13,067 nt of DNA, taken from the NCBI GenBank assembly GCA_017963875.1, contig JAGCTA010000013.1, positions 1-13,067 on the forward strand. Reading direction: 5' to 3'. Source of the stretch: Victivallales bacterium (GTDB taxonomy: Bacteria > Verrucomicrobiota > Lentisphaeria > Oligosphaerales > Oligosphaeraceae). This document shows positions 1-5,937 of this stretch, piece after piece; positions within the stretch are counted from its first letter, which is position 1; every line of letters begins with the position of its first letter. The position numbers and the translations under genes were made by a program. The notes below the pieces were generated by a model that worked only from the letters and a program-made list of their open reading frames with translations, searched no databases and was not told where the DNA came from.

Positions 1-216
1 GACTGGAGTTATGGGTTGAACCCTGAAAAATGCTCCTTCGTGACGGGCGTCGGCTTCCGACATCAGCGGCACATGGTTTTCGGTCAGTTTTTCCCGAGCA
101 CGCCTCAGATTCCTGGCGGAGTTGCACACGTCATGGGAGGCGAATACGACATGCCAGCCGTCACCATGCAGATGTGGATGCTTGAAAGACTCGGGCGTTA
201 TTATCGACAGGAATGA
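1..216 (+). CDS. C-terminal end of a GH9-like glycoside hydrolase (5' end outside window)
   Basis: The reading frame is open from base 1 and ends with TGA at 214-216, giving the last 71 residues of a protein that starts upstream. It begins with the motif DWSYGLNP, then SFVTG at 12-16, a His/Arg cluster at 20-24, PGG at 38-40, and GGEYDMPAVTMQMWML at 46-61. In GH9 endoglucanases the C-terminal end of the (alpha/alpha)6 barrel has the same order: W-x-x-G-x-NP, S-x-VTG-x-G, a His-Arg pair, a PG-x-x-x-GG turn, then a Glu (the usual proton donor) at the start of the last helix. By that pattern Glu48 would be the acid, but this is inference from 71 residues. Other (alpha/alpha)6-barrel hydrolases are possible. 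The stop lies 87 bases from the end of the convergent propeller gene. Confidence 0.6.
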   Translation, partial: DWSYGLNPEKCSFVTGVGFRHQRHMVFGQFFPSTPQIPGGVAHVMGGEYDMPAVTMQMWMLERLGRYYRQE

Positions 217-257
217 TAAAAAACGCAACCTATACAGTTTGAAACCGAAGATTGCGT
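217..257 (-). terminator. Weak Rho-independent terminator for the propeller gene
   Basis: On the minus strand the arms ACGCAA and TTGCGT (plus-strand 252-257 and 223-228) flank a 23-nt loop and run straight into six T's (218-223 on the complementary strand). It lies about 45 bases past the stop of the minus-strand gene that ends at 304. The stem is short and the loop long, so this is a modest call. The remaining part of the spacer, 258-303, shows nothing else. Confidence 0.35.
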
Positions 258-303
258 AGGAACTTCTGGGTGCTTCTGTGGTAACATCGTGCCTAGATAA
301 AGT

Positions 304-1410
304 TCAGTGGAACGTCGTGCGGAAACGCGTCACGTCGGAGCCATTCCAGCAGAGTAGGAAGGAGAAGTCGTTTCCAGTTATGACGGACGGATGGCCAGGG
401 GTATTTGGGACGATGGCACCGTAGTGCTGACCAAAGGGTTTGCCCTTGTATTCGAGGGAAATTGGCTCGCTCCAGTGAATCATGTCGTGGCTCGTGCGCA
501 GTTCGACGACATCGGTGACAAGTCGCTTGCAGGGGGCGACGCTGATGCCTGAAAGAACGTAGCAGCCAAGTTTTTTAAACCACGTGACACGAGGATGCCA
601 CAATGAATCGACGATTTTTGTCTCACGTCCGAGGTTTCCTGCTTCGCAGAAAGCGCCATCGTAGTATTTTACGAAATCGCCGAGCAGACCATCAGTGCGG
701 CGGCGAGTTCTTGCGACATAGACGTCGCAGTTCTTCCATGTGTCCTCTTCAGATTCATAGCGGCAAAGGTTGTAGAACAGGTAGATGAAATCGCTCTTTG
801 GGTTGTCGTATATGGAAAAATCGCCTGCACCAAGGCAAGTGAGGCCTTTCGGTTGACCAACGACAGCGACGTTGTCTGGATTGAAGTATTCGCTGAAGCA
901 GACCTCTTCAGATGTCAGTACCCAGCGGTCGAATTCCCACGTGCGTCCCTGGTCATCGGAGTGCATCATGCCGATATGGCGGAAGTCAGGCTCGCCGTCG
1001 CCCTTGCCTTTAATGATGTAGCCTGTGCCGTGGCCGTTCCAGCCAGTTTCATTATGGAAGTAGCAGATGATTCGGCCAGTGCCAGGCACAATATATAGGC
1101 CGAACGGCCATGTGGAGCCTCGTGACTTTACGCCTTCTGGGTATTTCACTGTGGCGAACGCGGGGCCGGCACCACCAGTCAAAAAGTTCGTGTGGATTGG
1201 ATAGAGTTCCTTCATGTCGTCTAGGCAGGTCCCTTTGAAGATGCCAATGTGCCCCATGTGCGTATGGCCGCTCATCGCCCACCAGGCGCCGTTTTCATCT
1301 CGTGCAAAGGGGACGGTGCCGTCCTGGTAAATGTCGATGGCATTTCTGAATGGTGTCGGTTCTGGTTCGCCAATTTCAAACGTAAGATCCTTGAGCAAAT
1401 TATCTTTCAT
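304..1410 (-). CDS. Cytoplasmic beta-propeller glycosidase-like protein (sialidase/GH43-type fold)
   Basis: This 368-residue protein has no signal peptide, so it probably acts in the cytoplasm. A sialidase-type Asp-box, SDDQGRTW, lies at 151-158, and TSHDMIHWSEP at 306-316 is the kind of blade motif seen in GH43, GH32 and GH117-like five-bladed propellers. His/Trp-rich blade edges (WWAMSGHTHMGHIG at 43-56, WHPRVTW at 271-277) look like an active-site rim. I infer hydrolysis of a terminal sugar from an imported oligosaccharide. I cannot assign a GH family or name the catalytic acids; candidates include the Glu residues near 168-174 and Asp33-like positions in the first blade. The ATG at 1408-1410 has no clear Shine-Dalgarno sequence. 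It is the last gene of a minus-strand set behind the dehydrogenase, with a 169-bp gap that contains inverted repeats and may hold its own promoter. Confidence 0.7.
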   Translation of the reverse strand: MKDNLLKDLTFEIGEPEPTPFRNAIDIYQDGTVPFARDENGAWWAMSGHTHMGHIGIFKGTCLDDMKELYPIHTNFLTGGAGPAFATVKYPEGVKSRGSTWPFGLYIVPGTGRIICYFHNETGWNGHGTGYIIKGKGDGEPDFRHIGMMHSDDQGRTWEFDRWVLTSEEVCFSEYFNPDNVAVVGQPKGLTCLGAGDFSIYDNPKSDFIYLFYNLCRYESEEDTWKNCDVYVARTRRRTDGLLGDFVKYYDGAFCEAGNLGRETKIVDSLWHPRVTWFKKLGCYVLSGISVAPCKRLVTDVVELRTSHDMIHWSEPISLEYKGKPFGQHYGAIVPNTPGHPSVITGNDFSFLLCWNGSDVTRFRTTFH

Positions 1411-1455
1411 GATGTTTTTGTCAGGTTTTTATGGTTTATTGTGTGAAAACGAATG

Positions 1456-1473
1456 AGGAATAATATAATTCCT
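1456..1473. repeat. AT-rich inverted repeat upstream of the propeller gene
   Basis: AGGAAT and ATTCCT arms are separated by six bases (AATATA). It lies 46-63 bases upstream of the start codon of the minus-strand propeller gene, in an AT-rich stretch that could contain a promoter -10. It could be an operator. I see no confident -35/-10 pair here. Confidence 0.35.
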
Positions 1474-1495
1474 ATATAAAGGTTTGAACAGAAAT

Positions 1496-1516
1496 CATGT
1501 TATATACAACAACATG
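1496..1516. repeat. CATGTT-N9-AACATG inverted repeat between dehydrogenase and propeller genes
   Basis: Perfect 6-bp arms with a 9-bp spacer lie 64 bases past the dehydrogenase stop on the minus strand. There is no T-tract in either direction, so it does not look like a terminator. An operator for the downstream propeller gene is possible. Confidence 0.3.
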
Positions 1517-1579
1517 GTTTTTCTTTTAAAACACAAAATCCATCCAGAATGGTTAGGTCGTATTCTGCAAGTTGAAAGG

Positions 1580-2608
1580 TCAATTCATCTCGAAAACGAT
1601 TTTAAATGCCTCTTTACGTTCGATCATTCCAAAACCGTTGATGATATCAGAGAAAGGCATCTTGTGCGAATACAACTCATTGAGTCTGAGCAATCCATGA
1701 CGATAGGCGGAGCATGCCCACTGGTGAGTGCGAACCTCGCCTGTCCTCCCCTCAAGGATTATTTCCTGCGGAATCACATCGGAAAGCCTTGTGTTCTTTG
1801 GATACTTGGCGTATGGGCTGACTTTTCCTGTCTTTGAGATGCAGCCGATAGCCGCTTGGACAAACTCAGCCGCTCCTGTGCAGTCGATGATATGCTCAAC
1901 GCCCATTCCGTGGGTGATATCCATCACCGTGTCCCGCAAAGGTGCATCAGATGTGCAGACTGCATAATCCGCTCCAAGAGACAATGCTCGGTCAAAATCG
2001 CGGCGGCTTCTTGCGGCGACAATCAGTGGCGTGGCCCCAAGCAGTTTGCAGGCTTCGCAGAAGGCAAGTCCGACACCTCCCGTTCCAAGCAGCAACGTCG
2101 CGTGGTTCATTGCGACTCCGACGCTTTCAGCATAGCCGATAACCTCCTTCAGTGTGATCATCATGGATGCTTCCTCTGGCGAGATGCCCAAATCGGCTGG
2201 AACCTTCAACTGGAACTGCACGTACGGATTGGGCTTGACACCAGGGTTGCTCTCATGGAAAGCGGCGCTGTCTGTCACAAAACCATATTCAGCAAAGCCT
2301 CCCCAAAGTGATGAAAAACCTGCAAAGTGTTCGCCGTTGTAAACGGCGGTAGGGCGGATGACCATATCGCCTGGCTTGAATGCGCGAACTTTTTTCCCAA
2401 CCTCCAAGACAATGCCGACGCTTTCATGTCCGAGGATTCCAGGGTATTCCTGCTCCCAGGGAAGTTGGTTGTGGATATGCTTTTTGTCAGTTCCCGTGCA
2501 TGTCGCACATACCTGCATTTTGCAAAGACACTGAGTTTCATTGGGCATGGGAACTGGAATTTCCTCAAGCCATAGATTGCCTTTTCCGTCAGTAATTGCT
2601 GCTTTCAT
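1580..2608 (-). CDS. Zinc-type medium-chain alcohol/sugar dehydrogenase
   Basis: This 342-residue protein is a medium-chain dehydrogenase/reductase. The N-terminal GroES-like domain carries the catalytic zinc motif T-C-T-G-T-D (Cys37) and GHE at 60-62 followed by GxxxxVG. The Rossmann domain has the nucleotide-binding loop GTGGVG at 175-180. The second Rossmann strand ends in AARSRR rather than an acidic residue, which suggests NADP(H) rather than NAD(H). The four-cysteine structural-zinc lobe expected around 90-115 is absent, as in some glucose-dehydrogenase-like members that share the C-x-G-T-D motif. It probably oxidises or reduces a sugar or polyol in the cytoplasm, but the substrate cannot be read from sequence. 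The start ATG at 2606-2608 has AAGG about 11 bases upstream. It lies between the propeller gene and the secreted double hydrolase, all on the minus strand. Confidence 0.85.
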   Translation of the reverse strand: MKAAITDGKGNLWLEEIPVPMPNETQCLCKMQVCATCTGTDKKHIHNQLPWEQEYPGILGHESVGIVLEVGKKVRAFKPGDMVIRPTAVYNGEHFAGFSSLWGGFAEYGFVTDSAAFHESNPGVKPNPYVQFQLKVPADLGISPEEASMMITLKEVIGYAESVGVAMNHATLLLGTGGVGLAFCEACKLLGATPLIVAARSRRDFDRALSLGADYAVCTSDAPLRDTVMDITHGMGVEHIIDCTGAAEFVQAAIGCISKTGKVSPYAKYPKNTRLSDVIPQEIILEGRTGEVRTHQWACSAYRHGLLRLNELYSHKMPFSDIINGFGMIERKEAFKIVFEMN

Positions 2609-2631
2609 TGTTTTGTCCGCCTTATTAGTAA

Positions 2632-2660
2632 ACTAAATCATGGATGCGAGCCGCCGTCAA
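2632..2660 (-). promoter_or_regulatory. Candidate sigma70-type promoter of the dehydrogenase gene
   Basis: On the minus strand TTGACG (-35, plus 2655-2660) and TTTAGT (-10, plus 2632-2637) are exactly 17 bases apart. This would give a leader of about 20 bases before the ATG at 2608. The -10 matches the consensus at four of six positions. No experimental support is available. Confidence 0.4.
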
Positions 2661-2679
2661 ATCAAGATACTGTCCAAGA

Positions 2680-2693
2680 TGTACCATCGTACA
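2680..2693. promoter_or_regulatory. Palindromic operator-like site TGTAC-N4-GTACA
   Basis: Perfect 5-bp arms around CATC lie 19 bp upstream of the candidate -35 of the dehydrogenase promoter. The position fits an activator, or a repressor that loops. Arms containing GTAC occur in some GntR-type operators, but no regulator gene is in the window to pair it with. Confidence 0.35.
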
Positions 2694-2766
2694 CGTCTGC
2701 CGTCTGGGAACGTATCGAAAACATGCTGGCCCAGTGTATGATGGATATGACACACAGACATTTCAT

Positions 2767-5541
2767 TCAATGGTTGGCTGGAGGCTCTTGTACGGTTGGA
2801 AGGTGCTCCTTGTAATATTGGATAAGTTCTTTTAGATTGAGATGATGATAGGGGCAGTCGCAGGCGGGGCGCGTAGCGTCGGCATAGGCAAAATAGAGGT
2901 CGAGAGTCTCAGGCAGAAAGATGGCATTGTGGAGGTTGGAGGCCATTGCTACTGGGCGGCGGATGACCTGCTGCATGGTCATGGCATCCAGCCGTCCGAA
3001 GTATTGGTGGAGGCGTTCGCAAAGAGCAGGCTGGCGGCTGGGCGCTGTGATCCACACGATATCCTCAAACGCTTCCTTCAGTTTCGGATAGGGTTGTCCT
3101 GCTTCCAGAAATATTGGCTGTTCTCCCGCTCGCGTTTCGACAGCCAGCATGTCGCCGCTGGAATCGGAGAGGACATAGTAGTATTCGCAGGTCAGCGGAG
3201 TTTTTTCAATGAGACGTTTAGCCTCGGTGACCGTTGAACACTCTTCCATGATGCGCCGCATAAGGAAACTCATCGGCAATCCGTCCCAGTTTCCCTCGCC
3301 ACGTCCACCCATTTCTCCCATTGCCAGACCAACGTCATTCATGGCAGTGACAGTGCCGTTGAAACCTGCGAAACCCACTGTTATCCAGGGATGGAAACCT
3401 TCTGGAAGATAAACTTGGATTTGAGCGATGTCCTGAAGGCCTATGTCACGCATATAATCCAGCACCCGTGCATGGACAACTTTGCCGTCAATGGTGGCTT
3501 TCCCCCTCGCTGCGATTCCTGAACAGTGGAAGAGTTCAGGGAAGAATCCGATTTCCCGTCCCTGCGCCGCCGTCAAGCCAGCCTTTTTGCTGAGATTGTC
3601 CAGTTCGGTAAGATAGCGTTGCGGAGTCATCGAAGCCGTGCGCTTTTGGATATGGCTGATTGTGTCATAGAACCATTCATTTTTCAGGAACAGGTACCCT
3701 CCAGCCACAAGTCGCAGACACTCATAGGTGCGATGTATTTCTTCGCGACAGAGTGTGCCATGCTGCCGTCCCATCTCTTCAGGCGTCCCTGCAAAAAACA
3801 GCACAGGAAATTGCCCAGGCCGTTCGAGACGCAAGCCTTTTTCAAACCAGACATCGCGTTCGACGGAACACAACGCTTTCTCTGCGGCACGAGTGTTGCT
3901 CAAGCGTTCCCACGCAACCTGTCCGAGTCTCCGAATTGCCTGGAACAACTGATCGGAATCCACAGTTCGTGTTGCCGTAGTGCCAGACGGAGAAAAATCA
4001 CAGGGCTGTGCTTTGGTGCCTGTTTCCCATTGGCTTATCTCAATCTCCACTTGCTTGTCGTCCGCGAGATAGCGGATTGTCCGAGGCACCGCGTCGCGAT
4101 CCGTGAGAGTCATTTCCAGGTTCCAGCCGTTTCCTTTTGCGATGAAAATCTGCTTTGCAGTATCTTGGAACGACCAATTCATGTGGAGCAATTTGGAAAG
4201 GGTTTCCAATGAACCCGTGGTGGCTATATATCCTAGAAACGTATTAGCCATCTGAAAATAGCGGTGAAATGGCTCGGGCAATAATTGACTTGGCGGCTGG
4301 TTAAGAACACAGTCACCTTGAAAGACCGGGCCGTTAGGAGAAATTGCCGACGGGAAATACTCTTTGCCCAGAGAAAACTGCTGAAAGCCACCCAGACCTT
4401 TCCCCTTGGCTAGGGAAATCTTAAATTTCCCTTTCGCACGGAGAAACTGCAAGACTCCAGCCTGGCGTTCCTGACCATGCTCCCGAATGCTGATGCGCAA
4501 GCCAAGCCGATCCACGGTACTGTCAGATGCTGGCGGCGCAAACCACGCTTTCAAGTTTGCCGCCAAAGTGCGCAGACGGGCGGCATTGGCTTCTGCAGGG
4601 GCAATTGCAGGTTGTCTCCCGTCGAAAAAGGCAAGGGAATCTTCTAGCAACTGGGGGAGGGCGGCGACACCTGTATAATGATCTGTATTAGGGAGAATAT
4701 AATGACCGTTGTTTTCCGTCAGGCCAAGGCCCTTCGCCAATGCCTGAGAACATTTGGCAGGGACAATCTGGTCCAATTCCGCATTGTACAGGCGGATCTG
4801 GCCTGCGGCGGCCTTGGAGGCCAGTTTGGAGGTGTAGTTCAACGGTTCCAATGCTTCACAGAGTACGGAGAGTTCTGCCTTTTGTTCTGCCGTGGCCTTC
4901 TGTATGGCGGCACGGATGGGTGCTACCTCACGGTTTTCACCATTGAGAATAGCCGATAAATTTCCTCCAGCCAGAAGAAACACCGCCTTGCTTAGGCGAC
5001 TGTCATTGGCGACGGCGGATACACCTAAGATACCGCCAAAACTGGTTCCGATGAGATTCAGCCGCTTTGCATCCACGTGGTCGCGCGAGGCCAAAAAGTC
5101 CACGCTGCGCTTTATATCGCTTGGAATGGCGCGGAGAGCAGCCAGAATGTACCTTATGCCATCTTTCCCATAAAGAATATCTGTTAGTCTTCCTTGCGGA
5201 CGACGTTCCAAAAACAATGGCATCTGTGGCATCAGGGTGGGCAGTCCATGGTCGGCAAAGAACGCAGCGATTGATTTGGTAAGTTGGCCGTTGCCGCCGA
5301 GAATGTGCAGGCACAAGACAGCAGGCGCACCATTGGAAGGCAAGGCAGTGGGTTCATAGTAGAATGCCTTGACCTGCCGTGCTTCTTCCCAAAAAGGGGC
5401 ATCTGGAGAATCGTAGGTCACATGGTAGAGCCTGTATCTAGGCGTCTCCTCAATCAGGGTACTCTGGTAGGAAAAGGGCAAGTCGGCCATCAGCAGAGTT
5501 CCAAGAATCAAGAACAAAATGACAAGATACTGTCTTTTCAT
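2767..5541 (-). CDS. Secreted fusion: alpha/beta-hydrolase (esterase) + middle domain + C45-type Ntn-hydrolase
   Basis: The protein has 924 residues. Residues 1-19 (MKRQ, hydrophobic core, ALAD-like end at LLMAD) form a Sec signal peptide. Residues about 30-310 are an alpha/beta-hydrolase. They have an HILGG oxyanion-type turn at 79-83, the nucleophile elbow GTSFGG at 165-170 (Ser167), and candidate Asp257 (LDQIVP) and His288 (NTDHYT). Residues about 315-515 are beta-rich and loosely LolA-like. Residues about 560-924 resemble peptidase C45/acyl-transferase Ntn-hydrolases: GTPEEMGRQHG at 585-595, then FHCSG with Cys673 as predicted N-terminal nucleophile, KATIDGK at 681-687, LDY at 694-696, and TAMNDVGLA at 732-740. 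Members of that family self-cleave before the Cys, which here would give chains of about 650 and 252 residues. I infer ester and amide/N-acyl removal from a decorated substrate outside the cytoplasm. AAGGA lies 8 bases before the ATG. Confidence 0.75.
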   Translation of the reverse strand: MKRQYLVILFLILGTLLMADLPFSYQSTLIEETPRYRLYHVTYDSPDAPFWEEARQVKAFYYEPTALPSNGAPAVLCLHILGGNGQLTKSIAAFFADHGLPTLMPQMPLFLERRPQGRLTDILYGKDGIRYILAALRAIPSDIKRSVDFLASRDHVDAKRLNLIGTSFGGILGVSAVANDSRLSKAVFLLAGGNLSAILNGENREVAPIRAAIQKATAEQKAELSVLCEALEPLNYTSKLASKAAAGQIRLYNAELDQIVPAKCSQALAKGLGLTENNGHYILPNTDHYTGVAALPQLLEDSLAFFDGRQPAIAPAEANAARLRTLAANLKAWFAPPASDSTVDRLGLRISIREHGQERQAGVLQFLRAKGKFKISLAKGKGLGGFQQFSLGKEYFPSAISPNGPVFQGDCVLNQPPSQLLPEPFHRYFQMANTFLGYIATTGSLETLSKLLHMNWSFQDTAKQIFIAKGNGWNLEMTLTDRDAVPRTIRYLADDKQVEIEISQWETGTKAQPCDFSPSGTTATRTVDSDQLFQAIRRLGQVAWERLSNTRAAEKALCSVERDVWFEKGLRLERPGQFPVLFFAGTPEEMGRQHGTLCREEIHRTYECLRLVAGGYLFLKNEWFYDTISHIQKRTASMTPQRYLTELDNLSKKAGLTAAQGREIGFFPELFHCSGIAARGKATIDGKVVHARVLDYMRDIGLQDIAQIQVYLPEGFHPWITVGFAGFNGTVTAMNDVGLAMGEMGGRGEGNWDGLPMSFLMRRIMEECSTVTEAKRLIEKTPLTCEYYYVLSDSSGDMLAVETRAGEQPIFLEAGQPYPKLKEAFEDIVWITAPSRQPALCERLHQYFGRLDAMTMQQVIRRPVAMASNLHNAIFLPETLDLYFAYADATRPACDCPYHHLNLKELIQYYKEHLPTVQEPPANH

Positions 5542-5643
5542 GTGCTAGTTCCTTGAATTATAATAACTTATGGTATTTGTCTTTTGAGTTTATCGTCGAA
5601 CATATCTAAGATCATCCGTTCGGGGAAAAGAGACAGAATAGTC

Positions 5644-5676
5644 CCCTTGCTACTGACTGCATGATTCGCGCAAGGG
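5644..5676 (-). repeat. Stem-loop CCCTTGC / GCAAGGG in the double-hydrolase leader
   Basis: Perfect 7-bp arms (5644-5650 and 5670-5676) enclose 19 bases. It falls inside the predicted untranslated leader, about 100 bases before the ATG. It could be an RNA structure with a regulatory role. I do not recognise a riboswitch class. Confidence 0.35.
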
Positions 5677-5721
5677 CTTCATCCATGTCTGTCAGAAAAC
5701 TGAAGATACTGTAAATTGTGG

Positions 5722-5750
5722 ATTATCTTTTTCAATCAGGCAAAAGTAAA
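5722..5750 (-). promoter_or_regulatory. Candidate promoter of the double-hydrolase gene
   Basis: On the minus strand TTTACT (-35, plus 5745-5750) and GATAAT (-10, plus 5722-5727) are 17 bases apart. GATAAT matches the consensus at five of six positions. Transcription would start near 5715, leaving a leader of about 175 nt. Confidence 0.4.
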
Positions 5751-5764
5751 TATCGTGTATCCAA

Positions 5765-5781
5765 CTTGCAATCTGTGCAAG
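5765..5781. promoter_or_regulatory. 17-bp perfect palindrome CTTGCA-N5-TGCAAG
   Basis: The arms are identical and separated by ATCTG. The site is centred about 25 bp upstream of the candidate -35 for the double hydrolase, and its right edge is 156 bp before the ATG of the divergent gene. Its size and symmetry fit a dimeric transcription factor site that could coordinate both genes. Confidence 0.45.
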
Positions 5782-5818
5782 AACGGTCATAGTACATTTT
5801 CAATGTAGGGCATAGAAT

Positions 5819-5838
5819 CTTTTTGGGGCGATAAAAAG
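5819..5838 (+). repeat. CTTTTT / AAAAAG stem-loop upstream of the 661-residue gene
   Basis: Arms of 6 bp (5819-5824, 5833-5838) around GGGGCGAT. The pairing is all A/T apart from the terminal pair, so it is weak and may be chance. Confidence 0.2.
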
Positions 5839-5877
5839 TTTCCATTAAGATTTCATGACAACGAAGTATTCAGGTCT

Positions 5878-5898
5878 GCCGTCTTGTTATCGGACGGC
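5878..5898 (+). repeat. GCCGTC / GACGGC stem-loop in the 5' leader of the 661-residue gene
   Basis: Perfect GC-rich 6-bp arms enclose nine bases, and the 3' arm ends 39 bases before the ATG at 5938. The stem would be stable in RNA and could affect translation or stability. There is no T-tract, so it is not a terminator. Confidence 0.35.
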
Positions 5899-5937
5899 TG
5901 CAAGGGAACAGAAGTCTATTTTTAACTTGAGCAAGAT

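Larger units (their letters stand above)
5542..5937. other. Divergent regulatory spacer between the double hydrolase and the 661-residue gene
   Basis: These 396 bp hold no convincing gene. They do hold one good minus-strand promoter candidate, a 17-bp palindrome, and several stem-loops, each listed separately. A long leader (about 170 nt) is predicted for the double hydrolase. I could not find a convincing promoter for the plus-strand gene. Confidence 0.6.

Noticed and set aside
1484..1837. 117-codon plus-strand open frame across the dehydrogenase 3' end.
   Set aside because: It overlaps a clear dehydrogenase gene on the other strand and shows no domain motif; a shadow frame.
3526..4212. 228-codon plus-strand open frame within the double-hydrolase gene.
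   Set aside because: Antisense shadow; it opposes the middle domain and the start of the Ntn part and has no recognisable motif.
5553..5558. TATAAT on the minus strand just upstream of the double-hydrolase ATG.
   Set aside because: Transcription from it would begin inside the Shine-Dalgarno sequence, and no -35 is at a proper distance. The promoter at 5722-5750 fits better.
5575..5710. Short protein-like frames on the minus strand in the double-hydrolase leader (24 codons from ATG at 5686, resumed in another frame after TTTTCCCC).
   Set aside because: No SD, short length, and an assumed frameshift is needed to join them. Open stretches of this size are expected by chance.
2663..5712. AAGATACTGT seen at 2666, 5525 and 5703 as a possible repeated regulatory site.
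   Set aside because: One copy is inside a coding region, the flanks differ, and the copies hold no consistent position relative to promoters.
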